Assembly: GCF_019745455.1 (NCBI RefSeq)
Contig: NZ_JAIETD010000044.1
Coordinates: forward strand, 1 to 47,485
DNA length: 47,485 nucleotides
Source: Methylobacterium sp.
Lineage (GTDB): Bacteria > Pseudomonadota > Alphaproteobacteria > Rhizobiales > Beijerinckiaceae
Direction of reading: 5' to 3'
Position 1 is the stretch's first letter. Every line of letters begins with the position of its first letter. The position numbers were made by a program, and so were the translations under genes. The notes beneath the pieces were generated by a model that saw only the letters and a program-made list of their open reading frames with translations, was not told the DNA's origin and made no database searches. Below, in pieces: positions 19,001 through 27,718 of the stretch.

Positions 19001-20326
19001 ATGGTCCCGCACCGGTCGTTCCCAGCCGCACTCGCCGGCAGCGTCCACGCCCAGAACGCCTATGCGTTCGGCTACGTCGCCCTCGGCGCCATCCTCGCCG
19101 AGTTCGCGTCTCGCCTCTGGCAGTTTCAGCGCTTCCTGCCCGATCCGGGGCAGGCGACGCTGCTGTTCTGCGCCCGTGGCGGCCTTCGCCTGCAACTCGT
19201 CTACGAACGCTTCCTCGTTCGTACGGCGCTTGCCTCGAGCGTGCAGTCCGATAATCTCATGATCTCGCGCCTCGTGGCGGCGCGGCTCTGCGCCCTCGCG
19301 CCGACGCCTGGTCTCCTCGACGAACTCGGCCGCGAGTTCCGCGACCGCCCGATGAGCGATGTCGCGGCGGCACTGACACAGCGCGACGATCTCGAACTCC
19401 CGGCGGTCTGGTACGATCTGTTCGAGCCTCAGCGCTTCACGCGACTGATGGCCGAGACCGAAATCGTGCGCGCCGCCGTCGCGGCACAGAATGCGCTGTT
19501 CCGATCGCATCTCGAGTCGCGCACACAAGGGCGGCCGACGGTGATCCTGTGCGATACCGGCCTTTACGGCAGCACGGTGAGGCTGATGCGCGAGGCGATG
19601 CCGGAGCGGCGCTGGCTCTGCGTGCAATTCGCAAGGAGCAATTACAAGGGCTACGCGGCCCCGCACTTCGACTGCACGGTCGGCCTCAGCGTCGAGCGCG
19701 ACGTCTATGCGCCATGGGACAGGCGCACCGCGGCGCTCCGGTTCTGGCACCTGATCGAGTCCGTACTCGAGCCGGAATTGCCCAGCGTGAAGTCATTCAC
19801 CGCCCTGCCGGCCGGGAGTCCGCCCCGCGCCAACCTCGAGATCGCCGGCTGGCGTCAACACATCGAGCCCAGTGAGAGAGGCCTCTTCTCCGGCGCCCTC
19901 GCTTATGTCGACGGCCTCGACCGCGCCGCCTTGCCCCGGATCGCAGCAGATGCCGAGGAAGCCTGGAGCCATCTGAAGCGGGCCGTCACCTGGCCGAACC
20001 AGGGCGATGTCGCCCTGTTGGCCCTGCAGGATCGCTCCCGTGATTTCGGCCGGGCGGATCACGTCGCGCAGTTCGCCGGTCAGGCTGGGAGGGGGCGGCT
20101 CCCGCGCATTCGCGACAGCCTCTGGCGGGAGGGTGCGATCGTCCAGGCTTTCCCGCGCGTCGGAAGGCTGGGCCTCGCCCTCGTCGAAGCCGCCCATACG
20201 GTGCGAGCGATCCGGGCTGAGATCAGTCCTGCGCGGTCGCCGCAAAGCAGCACCCGGAGGCCGGATCCCTCGGAGGAGCCTGCCGGCTCGGTGCTGTCCC
20301 CGACGCCAGCGGGGTCGCATCCGTGA
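19001..20326 (+). CDS. Unrecognised protein resembling the C-terminal domain of COG5610 HAD proteins
   Basis: A 441-residue soluble protein without signal peptide. The opening resembles the post-HAD region of COG5610 proteins, where a conserved Gly/Leu stretch is followed by an LFLARDG-like strand; here it reads FGYVALGAILAEFASRL then LLFCARGGLRLQLVYERF. A later strand, TVILCDTGLYGSTVRLM (about 180-196), also looks conserved. The similarity is from memory and needs a profile search. The ATG at 19001 has only a weak GGGG upstream, and the frame is continuous with the HAD gene apart from one TGA. The stop overlaps the next GT4 start (GTGA at 20323-20326), implying translational coupling. The Pro/Ser-rich tail looks disordered. 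Confidence 0.75.
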   Translation: MVPHRSFPAALAGSVHAQNAYAFGYVALGAILAEFASRLWQFQRFLPDPGQATLLFCARGGLRLQLVYERFLVRTALASSVQSDNLMISRLVAARLCALAPTPGLLDELGREFRDRPMSDVAAALTQRDDLELPAVWYDLFEPQRFTRLMAETEIVRAAVAAQNALFRSHLESRTQGRPTVILCDTGLYGSTVRLMREAMPERRWLCVQFARSNYKGYAAPHFDCTVGLSVERDVYAPWDRRTAALRFWHLIESVLEPELPSVKSFTALPAGSPPRANLEIAGWRQHIEPSERGLFSGALAYVDGLDRAALPRIAADAEEAWSHLKRAVTWPNQGDVALLALQDRSRDFGRADHVAQFAGQAGRGRLPRIRDSLWREGAIVQAFPRVGRLGLALVEAAHTVRAIRAEISPARSPQSSTRRPDPSEEPAGSVLSPTPAGSHP

Positions 20327-21531
20327 CGGACCTGCATTCTCCCGGAACCGGCCGTCTGCGGATTCTGCACCTCGCCAACCATTGCCACGAGATCGGCAAC
20401 GGCATCATGAACGTCGCCGTCGACCTCGCCTGCGCCCAGGCCGAGCAGGGTCATACGGTGTCCTTCGCCAGCGGCGGTGGCTCCTATGTACCGCTCATCG
20501 AATCGGCCGGGGTCCGGCACCATCGGCTCGACCAGCATTGGCGCCGCCCCCTCGCCGTGCCGGGCGCGCTTCTGCGCCTGCGCGCGCTCCTCAAGCGAGA
20601 GCGGCCGGACATCGTCCATGCCCACATGATGACCGGCGCCGTCCTCGCCAGGATGCTGCGGCCAGGGGCGAAGTGGCGCCTCGTCACCACCGTCCACAAT
20701 GAGTGGCAGCGGAGCGCCGTTGTCATGGGCGTCGGCGACAAGGTCATCGCGGTGAGCGACGCGGTCGCCCGGCAGATGGCGAAGCGCGGCATCGCATCCA
20801 GCCGGATCGAGGTGGTGCGAAACGGACCTCTCGGATCGCCCCGCCGTCGGTACGACGGCGCACGCGCCATCGATCTCGGCTCGCCATCGATCCTGACCGT
20901 GGCGGGTCTCTATGCGCGCAAGGGCATCGCGGATCTCATCGCCGCCTTCGCGATCGTCGCCGCGCGGCACCCGCTGGCGAGCCTTACCATCGTCGGCGAC
21001 GGCCCGGACCGCACCGCGTTCGAGGTGCAGGCGCGTGCGAGCGGCTATTCCGAACGCATTCGATTTGCCGGCTTCGCACCTGATCCGATGCCGTATTTCC
21101 GCGGCACCGACATCTTCGTTCTTGCGTCGCATAGCGAGCCTTTCGGACTTGTCCTCGCAGAGGCGAGGGAGGCCGGCTGTGCTTGTATCGGCTGCACGGT
21201 GGGCGGCATTCCAGAAGTGCTGGAGGAAGGGCATGCGGGACTGCTGACGCCTCCCTACGATCCGCCGGCCCTCGCCCGCACGCTCCTCGCCCTCATCGAG
21301 GATCCGGTTTCGCTCGCGCATTGGCGCAGGGCTGCGAGGCAAAATCTCGACTGGCTCTCCACCCGCCGCATGGCCGCGGACACCGTAGCCGTCTACCGGC
21401 ATGCCATGGGTGCCGCGGGGCAGGACCGGCACGCTCGGAATGGGCCTGATCGGGCAGGTGCGGCGTCTCCCGTCCCAGCCATGGTGGAACGGCGACGGAG
21501 CAACCCCTCCGCCGATCCGGCGATCCGCTAA
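20323..21531 (+). CDS. Glycosyltransferase family 4
   Basis: A 402-residue GT-B enzyme. The N-terminal half carries LRILHLANHCHEIGNGIMNVA (acceptor-side loop) and IVHAHMMTGAVLARM. The C-terminal half has ILTVAGLYARKGIADLIAAF, LTIVGDGPDR and the EX7E motif EPFGLVLAEAREAGCACIG, binding the nucleotide sugar. The start is a GTG at 20323 that overlaps the previous stop by four bases; no separate ribosome-binding site is needed. The last ~35 residues are low-complexity. It probably adds a sugar to the EPS repeat unit; donor and linkage are unknown. Confidence 0.93.
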   Translation: MTDLHSPGTGRLRILHLANHCHEIGNGIMNVAVDLACAQAEQGHTVSFASGGGSYVPLIESAGVRHHRLDQHWRRPLAVPGALLRLRALLKRERPDIVHAHMMTGAVLARMLRPGAKWRLVTTVHNEWQRSAVVMGVGDKVIAVSDAVARQMAKRGIASSRIEVVRNGPLGSPRRRYDGARAIDLGSPSILTVAGLYARKGIADLIAAFAIVAARHPLASLTIVGDGPDRTAFEVQARASGYSERIRFAGFAPDPMPYFRGTDIFVLASHSEPFGLVLAEAREAGCACIGCTVGGIPEVLEEGHAGLLTPPYDPPALARTLLALIEDPVSLAHWRRAARQNLDWLSTRRMAADTVAVYRHAMGAAGQDRHARNGPDRAGAASPVPAMVERRRSNPSADPAIR

Positions 21532-21539
21532 GGTATCTC

Positions 21540-23048
21540 ATGTCAGGACGCTTCGCCCGCAATTCCGCGTACGGCACCCTCGCAGGCCTTGGCACTGCGC
21601 TGGGAAGCTTCCTCAGCATGGTGATCGTCGCCCGCATGCTGGGACCTGCGGGCACCGGTACCGTCGCTTACGCGCTCTGGATCGTGACCCTCGCGGCGAC
21701 CTTCGCCGATATCGGCCTGACGCAGACCCTTGCCCGCTACGTTCCGGAACTGACCGCAGCCGGTGACGGGGACGCCGCCGCGGCCATGGCCGCCACGCTC
21801 CTCAGGATCGGGGCACTCGCCGCAATCTTCGGTAGCGCCGCCTTCGTTCTGGGCGGATTCGCGGCCGTCCGGGAGGGGGCGATTCTCCAAGGCTCCGACT
21901 GGTGGTGGGTCGGTCTCCTGTTCCTGCTGCAGTTCGCCTCCGCTCTCGGCCTCGCGACGCTGCGCGGCTTCCAGCGCTTCGACATCGCCGCGAAACTCAC
22001 CCTCGGCTCCCTCGCGCTCCAGCTCACGGCGGTCACCATAGGCGGGCTCCTCCATGGCGTTCCGGGCATCCTCGCCGGCTACTGCGCGGGAAGTCTGCTG
22101 CCGATAGGGGCTGCGTTGATCCATGCGGCGGGACGGCCAAGGATCGCCGCCGATCTCCGCAGGCGCATCCTGCGATTCGCGGTTTATTCCTGGGCCGGTG
22201 CGCTGACGCTCAGCCTCGTCTGGTCCAGGGTCGAGATCTATTTCCTGGAACGATACTGGGGCGGAGAGGCCGTCGCTCTCTTCACAATCGGCTTCACCTT
22301 CTCCAACCTCGCCTCGCAGGGGCCGCTCCTGCTCACGGGGGGACTGCTTCCCTATTTCGCCGCGTCGCGCGGACGAAGCGGTATCGGCCAGATGCACGAG
22401 GTCTACGCCACCGCGACGCGGGTGATGGCGTTCCTCCTGTTTCCGGCCTGCTTCGGCCTCGCCGCCATCCTGCCGGCGCTGCTGCCCCTGGTCTACGGCC
22501 CGTCCTTCGCGGAGGCGGTCCCGGTCGGTTGCATCCTCGTCGCGGGCGCGGCGATCGGGGCGAGCGGCGCGGTCGGCTCGCACTTGATCTACGCGCATGA
22601 ACGCAGCGACTTCATCTTCCTGAGTGGCGCCGTCGGGGCGGCCCTCACCCTCGCCGCCGGCTTCCTGGTGACGCCCGTCTTCGGGATGATCGGCGCGGCG
22701 CTTGCCCGCGTGGCGATCCACGCCTTCATGGTGGCCTACGGCACCTGGTTCGTCAGCCGCCGCCTGAACTGCCCGACGCCGCTCGCCTCACTCGCCAAGC
22801 TGCTCCTCGCGGCGACCCTCGCCTCACTCGTCGCCTTCGCGATCGTGCGGACGGTGCACGCGCCGCTCGTCGCGCTGCCGCTGGCGATCGCCGCCGCCGC
22901 GATCGTGTACGCCGCGTCGGTCAGGACCCTGCAGGCCCTGCCGGCTCAGGACGTTGTTCGGCTGCGCACCCTCGCGGGGCGTCTTCCCCGCCCGGCTCGC
23001 GGACCGATCGACGGCCTTCTGGCGCTCTTAGCGCCCCGAACCGCCTGA
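21540..23048 (+). CDS. Oligosaccharide flippase (Wzx-like, polysaccharide biosynthesis MOP family)
   Basis: A 502-residue integral membrane protein with about twelve to fourteen hydrophobic segments. The N-terminus (RNSAYGTLAGLGTALGSFLSMVIVARMLGPAGTGTVAYAL) has the form typical of RfbX/Wzx flippases: first helix, then ARMLGPxGxG. Such proteins move undecaprenyl-linked repeat units across the inner membrane. There is AAGG just before the ATG at 21540, which is 8 bases after the GT4 stop. Together with the Wzy-like, ExoP-like and ExoF-like genes this defines a Wzx/Wzy-dependent EPS pathway. Confidence 0.92.
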   Translation: MSGRFARNSAYGTLAGLGTALGSFLSMVIVARMLGPAGTGTVAYALWIVTLAATFADIGLTQTLARYVPELTAAGDGDAAAAMAATLLRIGALAAIFGSAAFVLGGFAAVREGAILQGSDWWWVGLLFLLQFASALGLATLRGFQRFDIAAKLTLGSLALQLTAVTIGGLLHGVPGILAGYCAGSLLPIGAALIHAAGRPRIAADLRRRILRFAVYSWAGALTLSLVWSRVEIYFLERYWGGEAVALFTIGFTFSNLASQGPLLLTGGLLPYFAASRGRSGIGQMHEVYATATRVMAFLLFPACFGLAAILPALLPLVYGPSFAEAVPVGCILVAGAAIGASGAVGSHLIYAHERSDFIFLSGAVGAALTLAAGFLVTPVFGMIGAALARVAIHAFMVAYGTWFVSRRLNCPTPLASLAKLLLAATLASLVAFAIVRTVHAPLVALPLAIAAAAIVYAASVRTLQALPAQDVVRLRTLAGRLPRPARGPIDGLLALLAPRTA

Positions 23049-23091
23049 CGCTCCCATGCCCCCCTTTCGCCGCCCGAAGAGGATGTCGTCG

Positions 23092-23883
23092 ATGCTCCAA
23101 GCGTTCAAACCCCAGATCAAGCAGGCGCTCGGCGGCCTCTCCCACGCGGCGGCGCGCAAGGGCTATGTCCGCCAGGTGCTGTTCAACGCCATGGCGCAGC
23201 GTTCGCCCGAGATCACTCGCCTTCACGAACTGGAGGAATTGCGGTTCCTCTCCCACTGCTTCCTCGATTTCGAGCGGTCGTGCTCGCAGATCCTGCAGGA
23301 CCTGTGGGTGACCTTCGAGACGGAGGGGCTTCAGGAGGGCTTCTTCGTCGAGTTCGGCGCCACCAACGGCCGGGTCAACAGCAACACCTGGCTCCTCGAG
23401 AAGCAATATGGCTGGAGCGGCATCCTCGCGGAGCCGAACCCGGTCTGGCACGCCGATCTCAGCCGCAACCGTGTCTGCGAGATCGAGCATCGCTGCATCG
23501 CCGCGCGCAGCGGCGAACGGGTCGAGTTCGTGACCGCCACTGATCCGGAACTGAGCACCATCGCCACCTGCGCCGCCGGCGACCATTTCGCCTCGGTGCG
23601 CCTCGCGGCTCCGCGGATCTCCGTCGAGACCTTATCGCTCAACGACCTCCTCGCCGAGCGGCGCGCGCCGATGCGGATCGACTACATGTCGGTCGACACC
23701 GAAGGCAGCGAGTTCGAGATCCTCAGCGCCTTCGATTTCGACCGCTACGACGTGCGCCTGCTCTCCATCGAGCACAACAACACCGGCGCGGAGAACGAGA
23801 TCGAGGCGCTGATGGAATCGAACGGCTATGTCCGCAAGTTCCCCGAATTCTCGCAATGGGATGCCTGGTTCGTGCGGGCCTGA
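23092..23883 (+). CDS. FkbM family methyltransferase (second copy, divergent type)
   Basis: A 263-residue methyltransferase of the FkbM group, but of a different branch from the one at 15913. It has SQILQDLWV, then GFFVEFGATNGRVNSNTWLLE and GWSGILAEPNPVW, where the usual DVGANxG is VEFGATNG. The C-terminal motif is IDYMSVDTEGSEFEIL, and the last residues are DAWFVRA. It could methylate a sugar or phosphate-linked substituent of the EPS. I chose the ATG at 23092 because AAGAGGA (23077-23083) sits 8 bases upstream; in-frame ATGs at 23056 and 23083 are alternatives. It is the last gene of the plus-strand block, convergent with the leaderless GH16. Confidence 0.9.
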   Translation: MLQAFKPQIKQALGGLSHAAARKGYVRQVLFNAMAQRSPEITRLHELEELRFLSHCFLDFERSCSQILQDLWVTFETEGLQEGFFVEFGATNGRVNSNTWLLEKQYGWSGILAEPNPVWHADLSRNRVCEIEHRCIAARSGERVEFVTATDPELSTIATCAAGDHFASVRLAAPRISVETLSLNDLLAERRAPMRIDYMSVDTEGSEFEILSAFDFDRYDVRLLSIEHNNTGAENEIEALMESNGYVRKFPEFSQWDAWFVRA

Positions 23884-23921
23884 GGCATCCTCGCGAGTTC
23901 GATATCCGCGGCGATCCTCTA

Positions 23922-25268
23922 CTAGAACAGGCCGTACGTGAGGGTCCCGTTCGCCGCCATAACGGCCGCATGGGGATCGAGCCAGCCGTAGCCGATGGAT
24001 GCGCCGTTCGAGATGATCGCGGATTGGCCGTAATCCGTGCCGTTGAACGTGATTCCGGAGACGAACAGGTTGCGATCATTGACGAATCCGCCGGCCGCCG
24101 GATCGTAATACGCGCCCGAGTTGGCGTCGTTGATGTAGCCGATCGCGACCTCGTGGGGCCCATCACCGAAATCGCCCGTGAGGGTGATGTCCTGGCTCTG
24201 GCCGAGCGCGTGGAGGGCCTCGACGTTGAAGATCTCGCCCACCCGCTTGCCGTCGACGCTGAGAGTGAATTGCGGTGCTCCGTTCCACTGATCGCCCGAG
24301 ATCTGGATCGTCAGCGTGTCGTCGCCCGGCATCGAGGGCGCCGGTGTGGGCTGGGGAACCGGCGCTGGAATCGGGGTAGGGAGTTGGGATGCGCCGGCCG
24401 AGGTGGTGAAGGTCACGGTGCCGTTCGCCGCCATGACGACGGCCTGCGGATCGAGCCAGTCGAAGCCGGCGGCGGCACTGTTCGCGATGACGTCGTCGCG
24501 GTCATGGGTGACGCCATCGAGCGTGATCCCGGAGACGAACAGGTTGCGATCGTTGACGAATCCGCCGGCCGCTGGGTCGTAATACGCACCCGAATTGGCG
24601 TCGTTGATGTAGCTGATCGCGACCTCGTGGGGCCCATCACCGAAATCGCCCGTGAGGGTGATGTCCTGGCTCTGACCGAGCGCGTGGAGGGCATCCACGC
24701 TGAAGACGCCTTCGACGCGGTTGCCGTCGACACTGAGGGTGAATTGCGGCGACCCGCTCCAGCTGTCGCCGGAGATGTGGATCGTCAGCGTGTCGGCACC
24801 CGGCGTCGAGACGGGCGGCTGAGGAACCGGTGTCGGCACCGGCTCGGGCGTCGTGGGTGGCGAGGTGACGGCCGAGGTGGCGAAAGTCACGGTCCCGTTG
24901 GCGGCCATGACGGCAGCAGCCGGATCGAGCCATTCATAGCTCACGGCAGCACTGTTACCAGTGACGTCGTCGCGGTCATACCTCACGCCATCGAGCGTGA
25001 TTCCGGAGACGAACAGGTTGCGATCGTTGACGAATCCGCCGGCCGCTGGGTCGTAATACGCGCCCGAGTTGGCGTCGTTGATGTAGCTGATCGCGACCTC
25101 GTGGGGCCCATCACCGAAATCGCCCGTGAGGGTGATGTCCTGGCTCTGGCCCAGCGCGTGGAGGGCCTCGACGTTGAAGATCTCGCCCACCCGCTTGCCG
25201 TCGACGCTGAGAGTGAATTGCGGTGCTCCGTTCCACTGATCGCCCGAGATGTGGATCGTCAGAGTGTC
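23922..25268 (-). repeat. Tandem 474-bp coding repeats (CBM60-like units)
   Basis: Three in-frame units in the GH16 gene. Boundaries set at the DTLTI codons are 25268-24795, 24794-24321 and 24320-23922 (the last shortened at the stop codon). The shared landmark gattccggag/gatcccggag starts at 24999, 24525 and 24051, giving a period of exactly 474 bases twice. Long stretches are identical between units. Confidence 0.95.
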
Positions 25269-26123
25269 GAGGCCGGTCGCGGGGGGGGGCGGATCCGGCG
25301 GGGTGTAGCTTGCGGTGCTGGCGCCGTAGAGGCCCGACGTGTCGGCCCCATCGGGGGACGAGATCGTCTGAAGGTCGATCGCCGTCGCTTCCGGATTATC
25401 CGAATAGATCCGGATGTAGTCGACCTTGAGGTCGTTGGGGTTGCCGGTGATGCCGGCGACCCCGCGCTGCATCGCCAGCGCGATGACGGGGTACATCGCG
25501 CCATGCATATCGGCCGGCGTCGCGACCTGCCCCACCGCTTCGCCATCGTAGTAGAAGGTGATGGTTTCGGGCGTCCAGAGCGTGCCGAAGGTATGATAGC
25601 CGGCGGTCAGGGTCGGCTGACTGGAGAAGATCGTCTGATAGGTATGCTGACCGCCTTGGGCGGTGTGAATCGTGTTCGTCAGCGCCGTCGGATCGGAGCC
25701 GAACGTCTCGACGATGTCGAGTTCCGGGGGCCAGACACCATCTGCCGCCAGCAGCCAGAAGCCGGGCCAGGTTCCCGGCTCCTCCGGCAGATCCGCCCGC
25801 ATCTCGAAATAGCCGTAGGCTTGCGAGAAGCTGTTCAGAGTGTGGATGAGGCCGGACGTGTAGAGCCCGGGATAGACGAGGTCGGCGGCGGCTCCCGTGG
25901 CAGGCGCGGCTTCGATCCGCAGGGCACCGTTCGCCAGAGAAAACGGCTGGATGCCGGTCGAGGGGTCGACAAAGGCCGATTGCCCGAACCCGATGTCGAC
26001 ACCCGGCCGAAGCAGCGAGCCGGGCCGCGTATCGGCCCAGGTCGTCCCCACTCCGTTCGCCGAGACGCTAAAGCCGTTGAACTCGTCGTCGAAGGTCAGC
26101 CGAAAGCCGTGCAGGTCGACCAT
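23922..26123 (-). CDS. GH16 family glycanase with three tandem CBM60-like domains, no signal peptide
   Basis: A 733-residue modular enzyme. Residues about 1-260 are a GH16 catalytic domain: LTFDDEFNG near the start, FEMRADLP, and catalytic PPELDIVETFGSD (two Glu and Asp). A Pro-rich linker leads to three copies of a ~130-residue domain, each beginning DTLTIxISGDxW and containing GDFGDGPHEVAI, YYDPAAGGFVNDRNLFV and MAANGT. This pattern fits the calcium-dependent xylan-binding CBM60-type modules. They are joined by Pro/Thr linkers and have a period of exactly 158 residues. The protein begins MVDLHGFRLTFDDEF with no signal peptide, so export, if any, would be by type I secretion or another route. 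The start at 26123 has GAGAGG about 7 bases upstream. Context suggests it acts on the EPS made here. Confidence 0.9.
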   Translation of the reverse strand: MVDLHGFRLTFDDEFNGFSVSANGVGTTWADTRPGSLLRPGVDIGFGQSAFVDPSTGIQPFSLANGALRIEAAPATGAAADLVYPGLYTSGLIHTLNSFSQAYGYFEMRADLPEEPGTWPGFWLLAADGVWPPELDIVETFGSDPTALTNTIHTAQGGQHTYQTIFSSQPTLTAGYHTFGTLWTPETITFYYDGEAVGQVATPADMHGAMYPVIALAMQRGVAGITGNPNDLKVDYIRIYSDNPEATAIDLQTISSPDGADTSGLYGASTASYTPPDPPPPATGLDTLTIHISGDQWNGAPQFTLSVDGKRVGEIFNVEALHALGQSQDITLTGDFGDGPHEVAISYINDANSGAYYDPAAGGFVNDRNLFVSGITLDGVRYDRDDVTGNSAAVSYEWLDPAAAVMAANGTVTFATSAVTSPPTTPEPVPTPVPQPPVSTPGADTLTIHISGDSWSGSPQFTLSVDGNRVEGVFSVDALHALGQSQDITLTGDFGDGPHEVAISYINDANSGAYYDPAAGGFVNDRNLFVSGITLDGVTHDRDDVIANSAAAGFDWLDPQAVVMAANGTVTFTTSAGASQLPTPIPAPVPQPTPAPSMPGDDTLTIQISGDQWNGAPQFTLSVDGKRVGEIFNVEALHALGQSQDITLTGDFGDGPHEVAIGYINDANSGAYYDPAAGGFVNDRNLFVSGITFNGTDYGQSAIISNGASIGYGWLDPHAAVMAANGTLTYGLF

Positions 26124-26386
26124 GGGAGGGCCTCTCGCGGGGATGTGCGCATGCGTGGGGGAGCGAACGCCCGATGCCGCCACTATGCCAAGGAGACGCT
26201 ACATTGCATACATTATTCAAAAAAGGGTGAACCGCAAGCGAGGGGCGTGCCGGAGGGAAGCATGGGTTTTCCGGGGCGCCTCGTGCGCCGTCGCTTCGGC
26301 AACACCCGAGCAGGCTCGTCCTTTATGCGGGATAGGTGCTGCCGGCGTTCGACAGGTTTATCCTGACAAGTTGCACGGAGGCGGGT
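26124..26386. other. Spacer between GT4 and leaderless GH16 genes
   Basis: A 263-base gap between two minus-strand genes, larger than the others in the block. It contains an AT-rich patch around 26200-26230 with a run of six A on the plus strand (T on the minus strand). This could be the end of the GT4 transcript or part of a separate GH16 promoter. I found no clear hairpin or -35/-10 pair. Confidence 0.35.
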
Positions 26387-27670
26387 TCAGGATGCCTGCG
26401 CGGCAGCGGCCACTGACCCAATCCGGCGCAGGACCGACCTCCGTCCCGAAACCGCGATCCTGTCGATGTAGAGCGCGATCAGGGCGTCGCACCAGACCTG
26501 CGGATCGGGGGCGAGGTCCCGGCCGCCCTCGAAACCGGCTCGGCTCATTTGGGAGATCGCCCGGTCGTCCGCCGCAAGCCTTCGAAGGATCGCAGCGAGG
26601 CCGGTGCGATCGTAGGGGTCGCAGGCCTCCGCGGCACCGAGGGCCACAACCTCCGGCGCGATCAGCGCATGCCGAGACACGACGACGGGTACGCCGCTCG
26701 TCAGCGCCTCCAGGGTGACGAGGCCGAAGGTCTCGCGCCAGCGGGTCGGAACGACGGCGAGCCGTGCCCGCGCCGAAAGGTCGGCGATCTCGGCCGGAGA
26801 GCGCCAGCCCATCACGATCGCTTCGGGATGGTCCCGTTCGAGCTCGGCCCGGAGCGGGCCGTCGCCGACGATTCGCAGGGTGGCGCCGGCATCCCGGGCG
26901 GCGGCGGCCACGACATCGACGCCCTTGTCCTTCTCCAGGCGGCCGACGAAGAGGATCTCTGCGTTCTCTTCCGCGATCACGCGGGCGGAGCGCCACGGCA
27001 CCACGGGATTGCGGATCACCGCAATCCGGTCGGGCGCCACCCCGCCGCGCATGAGGTAGGGGACCATGCCGTCATGGACGGCGACGACCGTTGCCTCGCT
27101 GCGCGAGAGATCGATGGCGGCCTGGCGAACCACCTGCCGCCCGGCGCGCCAGAGTTTGTGACCGTAATGGCGCCGGTCGCATTGCGTTGCGAGACAGCCG
27201 ATGGACAGCGGGACCCGCTCGCAGGCGGTCTCATGGGGAAAGTCGAACTGGCCGCCATTCGGGCAGACGAGGAAGTAGTCATGCGCCGTCATGACGAGGC
27301 GCTGGGAAACGGGCGCGAGCGCTCGGAACACGGCGGGCGACAGGACCTTGTGCCAGTTGTGGAGGTGGTAGACCGTGCCCGGCGTATCGTGCCGCGCGAT
27401 CCAGTCCGCCACGAAACTCCGGACTTGGCCGTTGTAGATTCCTCGCATGGCTGCCCGTCCGCGCCAGCCCTGAAGCAGGTTGCGTGCGCCGAGGGAGTGC
27501 AGGTCGATCCCTTCGGGAAGCCCTTGTCCGCCTGGGGACCCGCTGCCGTTCAGCACCGTGACCGGGATGCCGCGCTCGGCCAGTAGCCGCACCGACCGTA
27601 GCGCGACTCCGGCCGCTCCACCGCTCTCAACGGCGTCGTCGCTGATGACACAGACCCGCTCGATCGTCAT
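26387..27670 (-). CDS. Glycosyltransferase family 4
   Basis: A 427-residue GT-B enzyme. The N-terminus reads CVISDDAVESGGAAGVALRS, and VYHLHNWHKVLSPAVF and VMTAHDYFLVCPNGG are typical of GT4 enzymes of capsule/EPS clusters. A Cys-rich stretch (ETACERVPLSIGCLATQC) follows, as in some relatives. The donor domain shows ILFVGRLEKDKGVDVV, LRIVGDGPLR and the EX7E-type ETFGLVTLEALTSGVPVVV. The ATG at 27670 has GGGAGGA 6 bases upstream. It lies 48 bases after the GT2 gene, so the two are probably co-transcribed. Donor and linkage are unknown. Confidence 0.93.
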   Translation of the reverse strand: MTIERVCVISDDAVESGGAAGVALRSVRLLAERGIPVTVLNGSGSPGGQGLPEGIDLHSLGARNLLQGWRGRAAMRGIYNGQVRSFVADWIARHDTPGTVYHLHNWHKVLSPAVFRALAPVSQRLVMTAHDYFLVCPNGGQFDFPHETACERVPLSIGCLATQCDRRHYGHKLWRAGRQVVRQAAIDLSRSEATVVAVHDGMVPYLMRGGVAPDRIAVIRNPVVPWRSARVIAEENAEILFVGRLEKDKGVDVVAAAARDAGATLRIVGDGPLRAELERDHPEAIVMGWRSPAEIADLSARARLAVVPTRWRETFGLVTLEALTSGVPVVVSRHALIAPEVVALGAAEACDPYDRTGLAAILRRLAADDRAISQMSRAGFEGGRDLAPDPQVWCDALIALYIDRIAVSGRRSVLRRIGSVAAAAQAS

Positions 27671-27718
27671 TCGTATCCTCCCGGCAATCCCACGGAGCCG
27701 CTCATGGGATGGAGCCGC

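Noticed and set aside
23922..25268. CRISPR-like or satellite array
   Set aside because: The 474-bp repeats are in frame, encode a folded domain with conserved motifs, and have no spacers.
23856..26366. 836-codon open frame on the plus strand opposite the repeat-bearing GH16
   Set aside because: Its internal repeats simply mirror the 474-bp coding repeats of the minus-strand gene; no signal or motif of its own.
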